DNA of 64,000 bases. It comes from Saccharum officinarum. Taxonomy: Eukaryota > Streptophyta > Magnoliopsida > Poales > Poaceae. The stretch covers positions 113,814,680 through 113,878,679 of the forward strand of contig CM036160.1 of assembly GCA_020631735.1 (NCBI GenBank). Direction: 5' to 3'. Within the stretch, counting starts at the first letter, position 1. Every line of letters begins with the position of its first letter. Shown piece by piece: positions 10,836-21,584 of the stretch. Made by a program: the position numbers and the translations under genes. The notes beneath the pieces were generated by a model, which ran no database searches, was not told the origin of the DNA, and saw only the letters and a program-made list of their open reading frames with translations.

Positions 10836-11135
10836 CTGCATGTACGGTGCAGTGCTAAGGTCATATATGGTGCCATGGTTAAGTAGAATTTGCCCTCAGG
10901 GGCATGTTTCTTATGCGCATCAATACATCATTGTTAGATATAGCATTCTATCCTCATGTGCAGGCACAGCCAACAGTGATATACACGGAGCACATGCCTT
11001 TTAAGGACAAGAGAAACTACGCCGTGGCATGTTGAATTGATGCACGCGCATCGCGCGTATCATAGTTAATCACGGCAAGCAAGCTAAGTACGCAAGTGTG
11101 ATTTTGTAATGTAGCTATCATCTTGGATGTGCATA

Positions 11136-11393
11136 CTCCCTCTACTTTGATAAAAGAAGTCGTTTTGGACAAGGTTTGGGTCAACATTAGAAATATAAAT
11201 TATGAATAACTTTTAAATTGTTGAGTTTGGAAATGTGAAAACAATATGAATAGATTTATTTTAAAATATACTTTCATAAAAGTATACATATATCACTTTT
11301 CAATAAATATTTTTATAGAAAAATAAAGTCAAAGTTATGCTTTGGAGACCGTGTCGTTAACTAAAACGACTTCTTTTACCAACCTGGAGGGAG
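11136..11393. mobile_element. Stowaway MITE
   Basis: Ends CTCCCTCTACTTTG and CCTGGAGGGAG with TA target copies at 11134-11135 and 11394-11395. The interior word AAGTCGTTTTGGACA is shared with the inner Stowaway at 20620-20876. It lies in intron 2 of the split GDSL gene. Confidence 0.85.
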
Positions 11394-11454
11394 TATGTCA
11401 ATTTGCGCATCAATGCATGACCTCTAATCAATGTTCCACAAAAGGCGTTACACT

Positions 11455-11709
11455 GTTTCTAAGACGGCCACGTCATGTAGAATAGAATGAAATATGGATA
11501 AAACACACATTCTCAATGGTAAGTTTCATTCTAAAGTTTCATAGACAGTTAATTTTATGACTCGTAGAGAGTTGGTATTCGTGCCAAGAGAGTTTCATCC
11601 TCACTTCTTCTCTCTCTTATTAAAAACCTTGCCACATCATCAAAATCGCTTATGTGGCAGTTCATTAAATGCAAATGAAACTCTGATGAAACTCCCATTG
11701 AGACTGGCC
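11455..11709. mobile_element. Harbinger-related MITE, left end missing
   Basis: The right end CATTGAGACTGGCC followed by TTA matches the ends of the Harbinger element that starts 160 bp further on. The left side carries only a partial copy of the terminus (TTCTCAATGG). It is probably an old deletion derivative. Confidence 0.6.
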
Positions 11710-12278
11710 TTAAGGGCAATCTTAACCCAAAAACTAGACAGTTTCTAAAATCATTAATAAGCAGGTGTGATATGGTATTAATGAAGAGAGATATGATAAA
11801 AGTTTCATAGGATAAAATGAGTTTTATAGGAATGAATCTTGTCTACACAATTTCCAACATATGAGTCTTAGGCCAGTCTCAATGGGCATTTCATGGGTGT
11901 GTCATGCACATTTAATAGAGTGACACATCAGCAAACGGGGAATATTTGCATGAAATGGGAAGGAGAGAGAAAAAAGAGTTTCATCACGGTGAAACGACTC
12001 AGCGTTGTTTCCTAGCTTTCAGTAACCGCATGAAACTGCCATTAAGGCCAAATCGTTTCATCCTCTAGATCCCGTGCGCATGCCTCCGCCCACGCATGCC
12101 TTCAACTTCTTCCCGCGCCGCGCTAAATCCTCCCACGCTAAATCCTCCCGCGCCTCATCCTTCTTCTCGCCACCTTTGCCATCCCCTTCCTCCCCATCCG
12201 CCGCATCCGTCGACCGTGCACCACCTCGCCCCGTCCGTCGCCCCGTCGAGCTAGGGCACGGCGCGAGATCCACCAGCC

Positions 12279-14085
12279 ATGGATCTGCCGGCAGCTGATG
12301 ATTCTCGGTGGCGCGCACCTAGCAGAGGAGGGAAACCGCGTGGGGGCAAGCAACTCGTACTGAAGAGGACGTCGGTGCCTGCTCCATCACCGCCTCCAGG
12401 TTACTCGCCTGCTCCACCACCACTCCCGCCGCCGCCGCCGATTTCCGCCCATGCTGCACCGAATCCCACCCTTGCTGCACCGAATCCCACCCCTGCTGCA
12501 CCGACTTCCTCCCCTACTGCACCGACATCGACCATGCCGCCACCCCCACCGCAAGGAGCAGGATGGGGCGCCATACCCCCCAAATTTTGCTCTTCATGGA
12601 AACTAACAAGGCCCAAATTCGTGGTACGTTTGACTTCTATCTGTTCTGCATGTTTATTTCCATGGCTAAAAATAGTTTACAACAGTATGTGCATGTCGAT
12701 CTGTTCTGCATGTTTATTTCTATGGCTAAAAGTAGTTTACAATAGTATCTGCATGTCGATCTGTTCTGCAAGCCAAATAGTTCCTAGACAATTAAATTTG
12801 CTCTCCTTAGTATGTCATGGTGATCCATTTAGGAGGATTGGTGACAAGAGTTTAAATGTTTTGATGTTCGGTTGAAACTGTGTTACCCATTTTTTCATTG
12901 CATCAATTTACTTATAATGTCAAGCATTTGTTTTTCTAGCCACTACTTGATGCCGCCAAGAAAATAGTTTAGTAATGGCAGCTTGATTGCTTGAAAATTT
13001 CAGGGTCTATCCTCCAGGAGGGTTTTTAAATTTGATTCAACAAAACTATCCGCCACAGCCACAACAACAAGGTGAAAATTTTCATTTGGTTGGTCAGAGT
13101 ATGTCCTTCAACCCGATGTCTCCACCACCACCAAGTGCCTATGGAACACCAACACCCCAAGCTAAGAAACAAGGCACTTCAACTAACAATACAGTGAACA
13201 TTTTGATTGATGAAGATGAAAACAACGATGCAGATAGGGCAGCAAAGAGCAACCACAAAAGATATTGGACTCATGAAGAGGAAGAGAGATGGGTAATCAC
13301 TGATCAGTTTTACATTTTGTAGGTCATTGTTTGGTATAGTTCTTGATTTGTTCACATTGACTATTTTGTAGGCCAGTGCTTGGTTGAATGCTTCTAAAGA
13401 CCCAATTCATGGGAATGACAAGAGAAGTGATACATTTTGGAAGGAAGTCACTGATATGTATAACAAGAAAGGGAATGGGAAGCGTAGAAGGGAAATAAAC
13501 CAATTGAAGGTTCACTGGTCACGCCTCAAGTCATCGATCAGTGATTTCAATGACTATTGGACTAAGGTAACTCAAATGCATACAAGCGGATACTCCGACG
13601 ACATGCTAGAGAAAGAGGCACATCAAATGTATGCAAACAGGTTTGGAAAGCCTTTTCTGTTGGTGCATTGGTGGAAGATACTAAAAGATGAGCCCAAATG
13701 GTGTGCACAGTTTGAGATGGAGAAAGACAAGACTGAAATTGTTAATATTCTAGAAGCGCAGGAACGTCCCATTGGTAGAGAAGCAGCAAAGGCTCAGCGC
13801 AATGGAAAGCGCAAGAAGGATAATCTTATGGAAGGAATTGTCATCCTTGGGGAGAGCATAGAGAAAATTATGAAGGTGCATCAAGATCAGAGCGTGGAGC
13901 GTGAAAAGGTGACGGATGCACAGATTCAGATATCAAATGCAAATTTGAATACAGCAAAAGAGCAAAAGGTGTTTGAGGTCTACAATTCCCTACTTAATCA
14001 AGATACAAGTCACATGTCTGAAGATCAAAAGGCTAGCCGAGACAAGGCATTACGTAAGCTTGAGGAAAAGTTGTTTGCTGACTAA
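12279..14085 (+). CDS. Harbinger ORF1: Myb/SANT-like DNA-binding protein
   Basis: Exons inferred: 12279 to about 12623, about 13004-13292 and 13372-14085. The first is Pro/Ala-rich. The second encodes PPGGFLNLIQQN, then an acidic stretch and KRYWTHEEEERW, which joins across a clean GTAATC...TAG intron to ASAWLNASKDPIHGN. The result is the trihelix/Myb-like fold typical of Harbinger ORF1 and of plant NAM-associated proteins. The C-terminal part is Lys/Glu-rich and likely coiled-coil, ending at a TAA at 14083-14085. In related elements this protein helps the nuclease enter the nucleus and bind the ends. The exon 1-2 junction does not give an obvious in-phase join, so the N-terminus is uncertain. 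No stop interrupts the last two exons. Confidence 0.7.
12637..12770. repeat. 63-bp tandem repeat in ORF1 intron
   Basis: Two full units and a partial third of a segment beginning ATCTGTTCTGCATGTTTATT, with a few changes between units. Confidence 0.75.
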
Positions 14086-14179
14086 GGTTAGTTCTCAAAT
14101 CTTTCTACTGCACAGCCTAAATATACATTTGTGTGAATGTAGCACTTTAGTTCATTAATCTGCTGCACTATATTTGTGT

Positions 14180-14249
14180 GAATGCTGCACTTGCATGGCA
14201 GTTTCACATGTAGTGTAAATGCTGCACTTGCATGGCAGTTTCACATCTA
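14180..14249. repeat. short direct repeat between the Harbinger genes
   Basis: The word AATGCTGCACTTGCATGGC followed by AGTTTCACAT occurs twice about 40 bp apart, in the spacer between ORF1 and the nuclease gene. Confidence 0.7.
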
Positions 14250-14446
14250 CTGTACGCATGGTGTGAAAACTACTGCATATGAACCTATATATACACAGGA
14301 AGGCCTTCTCACTTTTCCTCCCACAAAGGCCTTCTCTCTTTCTCAAATTATAGTGCACAGTTTCGAGGTAACTTAATCTCTTTGAACTTTCTGTGCTGTC
14401 TCTTTTCCTCACCTCTTGTATTCACTATTTTTTCTCTTCTGCAAAG

Positions 14447-15704
14447 ATGTATGAGGAAAATGACAACCCTGCTGGAAGTCAAAATCCTCTAAACTTGTTG
14501 GATGGGTTCCTTGCTGAGGATCATATCATAGATGATGTTCTCAATGCAGCCACGGTGGTCATACAGTCCACCATCGAAGGTCTTCGAAAAGAGGATTCTG
14601 ACCATCAATTTCATCCGAGGAAGCACATCAAGAGGCCACGAGAGGAAGCAGATCAAAAACTAGTGAATGATTATTTCTCAGAAAATCCTCTTTATCCTCC
14701 CAATATTTTTCGCCGAAGATTTCGTATGTCTAGGCCACTTTTTCTTCGCATCATTCAGGAATTAGGCTAGTGGTCTGATTATTTTACTCAAAGGGTGGAT
14801 GCTGTTAATCGGCAAGGGTTCAGTCCACTACAAAAGTGTACTGTAGTTATTCGCCAATTGGCTACTGGTAGCGCTGCAGATGAATACTTGAAGATAGGAG
14901 ATACTACTGCAATGGAGGCAATGAAGAATTTTGTCAAAGGTGTTATAGATGTGTTTGGTGAGAGATATCTAAGGCGCCCCACTGTGGAAGATACTGAACG
15001 TGGTTTTCCTGGTATGTTCGGCAGCATTGACTGCATGCATTGGCAATGGGAAAGATGCCTAAATGCATGGAAGGGTCAATTCACTCGTGGTGATCAGAAA
15101 GTGCCGATTCTTGAGGTTGTGGCATCACATGATCTTTGGATTTGACATGCATTCTTTGGAGTAGCGGGTTCTAACTATGATATTAATGTTTTGAACCAAT
15201 CTATTGTATTTATCAAAGAGCTAAAAGGACAAGCTCCTAGAGTCCAGTACATGGTGAATGGGAATCAACATAACATTGGGTATTTTCTTGCTGATGGAAT
15301 ATACCATGAATGGGCAGTATTTGTTAAGTCAATACGACTTCCTATCACTTAGAAGGAGAAGTTGTATGCACAGGAACAAGAAGGGGCAAGAAAGGATATC
15401 GAAAGAGCCTTTGGTGTATTGCATCTTAAAACGACCAGCTCGTCTATATGACCGAGATATACTCCGTGATGTTATGCTTGCTTGCATCATACTTTACAAT
15501 ATGATAGTTGAAGATGAGAAGCAACAGGACATTATTGAAGAAAATCTAGATCTAAATGTGGCTCCTAGTTCAGCAACCGTTCAAGAACTGGAAAACTTTC
15601 CTGATCAGAATGTTCCATTGGAGAGAGTTCTAGAAAAAGATACTTCTATTCGAGATCAATCGGCTCATCGCCGACTTAAGAATGATTTGATCGAACATAT
15701 TTAG
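14447..15704 (+). pseudogene. broken Harbinger DDE nuclease (HARBI1-like)
   Basis: From the ATG at 14447 the frame carries the N-terminal FRRRFRMSRPLFLRI block, then GSIDCMHWQW with the first catalytic Asp, YFLADGIY with the second Asp, and ARKDIERAFGVL with the catalytic Glu, in the order of the plant PIF/Harbinger family. It is interrupted by in-frame TAG at 14768, TGA at 15143 (at a position that is Trp in relatives) and TAG at 15350. Near 15425 the frame shifts, after which the C-terminal ARLYDRDIL...ILYNMIVEDE block is found in another frame to the stop at 15704. All three acidic residues survive, but the gene cannot encode a full enzyme. Confidence 0.88.
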
Positions 15705-16729
15705 GATAAGTTTAGTGGTCGTAGACAAATATCTGGAGTTTGAGATAGAATACATGTAATTGTTTTATATTTTTGTATCATTTATATATATGCATGGTGC
15801 ACTTGTAAATGTCTGAATGCTCATTGTCAATTATTTTGGTTTCTGCAGGGTGCCAATCTGCCAATGATAATTTATCTCCATTGTTGTTTGCGGACTAAGG
15901 TTAGTTCTAGGAATCTGACACTACATTTATCTTTTTTTAACCACATAGCAGTTTACGTGTATATGATCATATGAATAAGCTTGAACCTGAACCTGGGGTC
16001 TTGTCCCAAAGTAACCAATATGCATATACCTTGTTGTGATCATGGATCAGGGACTATATATATTCATGCTTTGAAAGGCTGAGAGCTCATGCCAAACTAT
16101 TTTTTATTTCTACAGGATGAAAGCAACGATGTGAAACCAATGTGTTCAGTGACTTGAACTACTGAAGGCTATCTGAACTTTTGTTATCTATCTTAGTTTA
16201 GTATCTGAAGGCTATCTGAAGTACTAAAGGCTATCTGAACTTTTGTTATCTATCTTAGTTTACTATCTTAGTTCCAGTGGTAAATCATCTTGGTTATCTA
16301 TGTGTTTCAGTGATCTGAACTGCTCTATGCGAATGCCTATCTAGCTTAGTTCATGGTGAAAGAATCTATATCGTCCAAGTTATCATCTTGTTCCAGTTCT
16401 CTGAACTTTACTATGTAATATGCAGTGCTACAGTTATCTATCTTGGGAACAATCGTATGAAGTGCACAGTATGAATTGAACAATCGTATGAGCTGAACAA
16501 TTGTATCGATTCTTTGCACTATGTATTTTAGTTTGTGTGCAAATGACTACACGAGCATATGGCACATATGATCCTAGCATTTTTCCGCAATTAAATGCTA
16601 TACTTAACTGTGGAATTGCTGAAATGAAACGCTGCTTTGTGAGAGCTAGTTTCATTTATTATTTCATCCCACCCTAGCTGATGTGGCATTTTGGAAACTG
16701 TGTATTGAAACTAAACATTGAGACTAGCC
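15705..16729. other. Harbinger 3' region
   Basis: Non-coding. A 27-bp stretch around GACTAAGGTTAGTTCT near 15890 repeats the end of ORF1 near 14080. At 16164-16265 a roughly 63-bp unit containing GGCTATCTGAACTTTTGTTA occurs twice. The right terminal repeat closes the element. Confidence 0.6.
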
Positions 16730-17148
16730 TTACAAACAGTGACACGAAACACCACTCAATCTGGTTTGAACAAGAACCGTGACTACGTGGAAATCAAGAT
16801 ATGAAAAGTGACAGGTACTCTTTCCGTCCTGAAATATAATGTATCCAAACGCTTTTTAGACAAAATAAGGAGCTTGGCAAAAGACTTCGCTTGACATTAT
16901 TAGCTAAATCAGCCAACCAGCCAGCAGTGTTTTTCTCTCACAAAAAATTGGCCAGCAATATTTTCAGCCAACCAGATCAGCCCAAGCAAGTAGTTCAGTT
17001 GTTATTTTAGTTTCTTAATTACTGGTTGGTTGTTTTAGAAGACACCAGGTCTAAAAGGAATCTCAATTCCTTGCTAAAAAAGACAAGAAGAGACAGTAGA
17101 TAATAGGAAAGAGATAGTATGTGAGTTAGAATTTTTGCTTAATATATA

Positions 17149-17403
17149 CTCTCTCCCTCCAAAAGAATGCAATTCTCGTTTTTCAAGAAACCAACTAATT
17201 TAAACTTTGAGCAAAATTATATAAAAAATTCCTAACATTTATAAGATAAAATAAGTATCATTAAATTAATTAAAGAATATATTTTTATAATAAATTTATT
17301 AAATTTATTTGGAGACATAAATACTAATATTAAATTTGATTAAATTTGAGATAGTTTGACTAGAACGAATCCCATAATTATATTCTTTTTAGGACAGAGG
17401 GAA
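17149..17403. mobile_element. Stowaway-like MITE
   Basis: CTCTCTCCCTCCAAAAG at the left and TTTTTAGGACAGAGGGAA at the right, with TA on each side (17147-17148, 17404-17405). It lies in intron 2 of the split GDSL gene. Confidence 0.75.
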
Positions 17404-17692
17404 TATCATCGCGGATGAAAACTACTTATATTTACACTTTTCTCTACCTGCTCATTTTGTAACAAAAATAAACTGGAGTAAATTAAGCATATACTGCAGT
17501 ACTACCAGCACGAAACGACGCAACTATCACAAATTTCTTGCCATCGGTAGGCAACTAGGCACGCCACTATCCAGCGACCAGCCGTAATCGGCTCATCCGC
17601 GCAAGCGTGATCATGTTGGATACGTCTGCGTCCGTCGTGTCATCTATCTATCTATTGTGTCATCCACACATTCTTCAGGACAATAACACCCC

Positions 17693-17806
17693 ATTTGTTT
17701 AAGCTATTCAGCGGAATCAACAGTTATCTAGCAATGTTTTTCTCTTATAGCAAACTAGCGAACAGTACTTTCAACCACGATAAACAGCGAAACGAACAGG
17801 CTGTAA
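17693..17806. mobile_element. short MITE with TTTTTCTCT core
   Basis: About 115 bp with ends resembling TTTGTTTAAGCT and AACGAACAGG and a central ATGTTTTTCTCTTATAGC. One of a family of six copies in this window. Confidence 0.55.
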
Positions 17807-17908
17807 GAACCGAGCTAGCTAGCGCGGGATAATAGTTCCACGATGGGCCAGACAAAAACTGACGCTGATCGATGGCGATAGGATGATCATGATGTGGTAC
17901 GTACATAC

Positions 17909-18136
17909 CGAGGTCGTCTGTGGAGGCGAGGAGCATGTCGAGCACTTGCTTGAACCATCGGATCTGGACGGCGAGGGAGTAGGGCGTGATCTCGTCGACG
18001 TTGAGGTGCTTCCTCTCGAAGAACCGCCTGCTCAGCGCCGTCCCGCTCGCCACCGCGAAGTTGGCGCCGTGCCGGAAGTCCTCCTTGCTCGTCCCGTCCA
18101 GGTACGGCGGCCAGCGCGGGTACCCCAGCCGCTCCA
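17909..18136 (-). pseudogene. split GDSL gene, exon 2
   Basis: The exon follows an acceptor GTGCAG and encodes the segment with the [13 protein letters not shown] block (oxyanion-hole glycine region) typical of plant GDSL enzymes. It ends in a strong donor G|GTATGT at 17909/17908 with no frame damage. Transcription continuing into the 7-kb intron would cross the Harbinger element in reverse orientation to that element's own genes. Confidence 0.82.
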
Positions 18137-18229
18137 CTGCACATGCACAGAGCAGAGCATATATATGCACAGTCAGTGGGCACTCATGGGAAAGTGGCAT
18201 GCAACAATCGGCGGCACTCGCACACGCAC

Positions 18230-18503
18230 CGATGAAGTCGACGATGAGGCGGCCGTCGGACCAGCGGCCGGTGGGGCGGTGGAAGAAGGTCTCGCCGTAG
18301 GGCGAGTGCGCCACGGGGCCCGGCGCCGTGGAGTAGCGGATGAAGTTGCCCGTGTCGGTCAGCGAGTCGCCGAACGCGAAGAAACGGCTGTAGCTGGAGG
18401 TGCTGCTGCGAGTGCGTGCCGCCGCTGCCGGCGTGGCGGGCGCGCACGCGGCGACGGCGGCTGCCACGACGAGCAACAGTGGCAACGGCAGCGCCTCCGC
18501 CAT
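18230..18503 (-). pseudogene. split GDSL gene, exon 1
   Basis: The exon starts at an ATG at 18503 that opens an Ala/Leu-rich signal-peptide-like stretch; an in-frame ATG at 18584 would add 27 residues without hydrophobic character, so the inner start is preferred. Block I reads [13 protein letters not shown] with the nucleophile serine, followed by the conserved [18 protein letters not shown] region. The donor is G|GTGCGT at 18230/18229. The exon itself is undamaged. Confidence 0.85.
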
Positions 18504-20534
18504 GCTGCGAGTCTGGCACTGGCCACAAATTAAACGCGACAAACAGGTTTGCGTTGCCGTGTGCCTGCCTGCTAGTGCTCTCATACTCGTAATCTGTTGC
18601 TAATGTCATGTCCTGTCAAGGGTTTTTTTCTTAAATAATGTTTGTTAATGAATAATTGCTAATGTAGCGTTTGGATTGCAAGAATTGTGAATGTAGTATA
18701 CAGTCGGCTGCTGGCAAGCTGACAGGGCCCTATCGGCAATTGGGAACCGACAGGACCCTGTCGGTCGCCCAGTAGCTGACCAGGCCCCACGGCAGCCCAC
18801 GGGAGCCGACAGGCTTATCTGACCAGTCATCTTCTCCGGTTCTCCCTCGTGTTCTCTCTCGCTCTTCCCGGCGCCTGCCGTCTACTGCCTGCCTGCGAGT
18901 GGTCACGTACTCTCTTGCTCATGTCATGTCCCGCCAAGGCGTCAAGTCTCAACGCTTAGTCCTACCTTTGTGTGCTTGGTCTTGGGCCTTGTTATCTTCC
19001 CTTCTAAAGTTTTTTCACTCTCTCTCCATCACATTAATTTTTAGATATATACATGGAGCATTAAATGTTGGTAAAATAAATAATTTATTGCACAGATTAG
19101 TTATAAATCACAAGATGAATGTTTTGAGCCTAGTTAGCCCATAATTAAACAATATTTGTCAAATACAAACGAAAGTGCTACGGTTAAAAAATTCTGACTT
19201 CCCAGTGTCTAAATAAGGCCTCGGTCTCTTGGAGCCGGAAGCCCGGAGGTGGCCTCGTGGCAGCTCTTGGCAGCAGTTCACGTGATGGGCCGAGGCCCAC
19301 AGATGACAGCTGAAGTTTGGGCGTGTCACTGGTGATGGGGCAACCTAGTTTGTTTTTCCACAATGGGCTGATTTTCATTTCGGTGCGTTTGGGCCCGAAG
19401 ACAAAACAACTAGCTCTGGGCTGAACGGGCCTCGAGAGGTCAAAATACCCATGGGCTGAACTTGGTTTGTTACCAACATTATTTGCCTTGCCAGAGATTT
19501 TGGCATGTAAAAGTTGCCAAAAGTTAAGCAAATATGTTTTCAAAGATTTAAGCTAACCAAATATGAGATGTTAGCAAACTTCGGTAGTAAATCAAATGAT
19601 TGCCAAAGCTTTACTCGTATTTTTAGTAATTGAATTTTTTCGTGGAACGAGAGACAAAAATTTGGGAGCACATGATACATCATCGGGTCACTGAAGCTGG
19701 TTATTATGGGTAGAAGCTATTTCCCCACGGTGCATTGCAGCCGATGGTGCATGGCAAAAAATAAAGTCTTGGGTAAGGTCATTGTTGTCATTAGACCAAT
19801 ATGTGAATGTGTAAGATCCTATTTGGATCACCTAGAACTAAAGTGTAGGTACATTAAATTTTAGTGGAACTTAGGTGATTAAAGTTTAGTCTAGCGTTGA
19901 TTGGATGCATGGACTAAAAAGTGAACTACAAATGAACACAGGCTCATATACACTTTTTTAGTCCATACTAATCACAATTACCAACTATTAAACTAAAGCT
20001 ATTTGGGTTGGAAACTAAAAAAATAGTTCTCTTTTAAAAGTTTAGACAACTGAAGTTTAACCATAGTATCAAATAGGCCATAAGTCTTGTTTCCTTTTAG
20101 CACTTAGACCATTTCATCATGCCTTAGTTTTTTTTTTAAAAAATGTATCTACCTCCGTTTGACACTCGGTACTTATTATGTATCTAGACACGGTGTATCT
20201 ATCAGTACATAACAAGCCTATACAATTATAGAAAAGTTAATACATCTTGTAATTTAGAAAGCAGATACTACTAGATACCAACCATACATGTTTCATAGTA
20301 TACTTCATCCGTTCCAAAATAAGTGTTACTATATAATGCGTGCTGATCAAACATTCAAATTGTCTTAAGTTTGACTAGTTTTAAAGAAAATATTAGTAAC
20401 ATTTATATCTCTAAATAAAAGTATATCCAATGATTCATCTAATGATATTAATTATGCACCATAAATATTAATATTATATACATTTAGTTAAAGTTAAAAA
20501 ATATTTGACTTTTTCTGAAAATGAGAACGATATA
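18504..20534. other. intergenic, MITE-rich
   Basis: Upstream region of the split GDSL gene. It holds one GTTTAG-family MITE (18985-19220) and AT-rich DNA with a Stowaway-like left end near 20310 (CTTCATCCGTTCCAAAATAA) whose right end is not found. No convincing ORF. Confidence 0.5.
18985..19220. mobile_element. Tourist-like MITE (GTTTAG family)
   Basis: GGCCTTGTTATCTTCCC at the left and GTCTAAATAAGGCC at the right enclose the family interior (CACATTAATTTTTAG...GAGCCTAGTTAG...CAAACGAAAGTGCTACGG). Confidence 0.7.
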
Positions 20535-21048
20535 CTCCCTCCGTCCCAAAATTAGTGCACAACTCGCACTTTGAGAAGTCAAACATTCTCAAGTTTGACT
20601 AGATATTTAGAAAATAATACTCTCTTCAGGTTTCTAAAATAAGTCGTTTTGGACAGTGTCACGGTCTCCAAAACATAACTTTGACTCCTTATTTTTATAA
20701 AATATTTATTGAAAAGTGATATATGCATGTTTTTATAAAAGTATTTTTCATGACAAATCTATTCATACGGTTTTCACATTTTCAAAATCAACAACTTAAA
20801 AGTTATTCATGATTTATATTCCTAATATTTGATCCAGGCCTTTTCCAAAATGACTTCTTTTAGGAACTAGAACGAGTATTAATGTTTGTATCTTTATGTT
20901 TACTATGAAAATATATCATTTGATTTATCTAATAACGCTTGTCTAAGCCCACAATCATCAATACTTTTTTCTATATACTTGGTTAAATTTAGAATTTGTT
21001 GACTTCTCGAAATATACCAGGCACCCGTTTATTTTGGGACGGATGGAT
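20535..21048. mobile_element. outer Stowaway MITE hosting another
   Basis: Left end CTCCCTCCGTCCCAAAATTAG and right end TTTTGGGACGGATGGAT, with TA copies at 20533-20534 and 21049-21050. A second Stowaway of a different family is inserted inside at 20620. Confidence 0.8.
20620..20876. mobile_element. inner Stowaway MITE
   Basis: Ends CTCTCTTCAGGTTTC and AGAACGAG with TA at 20618-20619 and 20877-20878. Interior AAGTCGTTTTGGACAGTG matches the MITE at 11136-11393, so both are one family. Confidence 0.8.
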
Positions 21049-21114
21049 TACATCACGCGATACGTGCGATACTTATACAACTATAATAGCCGACTGTGAC
21101 AAGTTTTATAGTAG

Positions 21115-21353
21115 GCCCTTGTTTAGATTGGGAAAAAAATTTAACCCGATAAATAGTACCACTTTCGTCTTATTTGACAAATATTGTCCAATCGTAGACC
21201 AACTAGGCTCAAAAGATTCATCTCGTGATTTACAACTAAACTGTGTAATTAGTTATTTTTTACCTACATTTAATACTCCATGCAAGTGGTTAAAAATTGA
21301 TGTGATGGAGAGAGTGAAAAAACTTGGAATTTTGATGTCATCTAAACAAGGCC
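21115..21353. mobile_element. Tourist-like MITE (GTTTAG family) in promoter region
   Basis: GCCCTTGTTTAGAT and ATCTAAACAAGGCC form the ends; TAG flanks both sides (21112-21114 and 21354-21356). It lies about 230 bp upstream of the start codon of the HIRAN-SNF2-RING gene. Confidence 0.8.
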
Positions 21354-21584
21354 TAGTTAACAAAAGCAGCCAAAAAGATCTCCAAAGTACGGAACTTTTG
21401 GAATCCTTGCTTGCCAACGGTTACAGGATGGAATCGAAGCAGTAAAAATTCCCCAGTCTTGAGAGCGCAACGCCCCTTCCGGCTTTCGTTTCCGCCGCGG
21501 CGCCGCCTATTCAAACCCCACCCAATCCCAAACCCTCCCCCACTCCCCTGTTCCGCCCCACTGCGGCCCCCACCGTCACCAGCC

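Larger units (their letters stand above)
11871..16729 (+). mobile_element. PIF/Harbinger DNA transposon, 4.86 kb
   Basis: The left end is GGCCAGTCTCAATGG at 11871 and the right end is the inverted CATTGAGACTAGCC finishing at 16729. The 3-bp target duplication TTA (11868-11870 and 16730-16732) is the usual PIF/Harbinger target. Inside are the two genes expected of the superfamily in the same orientation: a Myb/SANT-like DNA-binding protein (12279-14085) and a HARBI1-type DDE nuclease (14447-15704). The nuclease gene is broken, so the copy cannot move by itself. The element sits in intron 2 of a GDSL gene, opposite to that gene's direction. Confidence 0.9.
3690..18503 (-). pseudogene. GDSL esterase/lipase gene split by transposons
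   Basis: Overall span of a minus-strand GDSL gene recognised in four pieces: exon 1 (18230-18503), exon 2 (17909-18136), the start of exon 3 (10650-10835) and the end of exon 3 (3690-4149). Intron 1 is 92 bp. Intron 2 is 7,073 bp and holds a PIF/Harbinger element and several MITEs. Exon 3 is interrupted by a 6.5-kb CACTA element. Splice phases agree at both introns (exon 1 ends in phase 1 and joins to a Val codon; exon 2 ends in phase 1 and joins to a Glu codon), which is why the pieces are assigned to one gene. Besides the CACTA insertion, exon 3 has a one-base frame break near 10730, so it should not encode a normal enzyme. Confidence 0.85.

Noticed and set aside
11871..16729. A normal host trihelix gene
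   Set aside because: The Myb-like gene lies between Harbinger ends with a TTA duplication and beside a Harbinger nuclease, so it is transposon ORF1.
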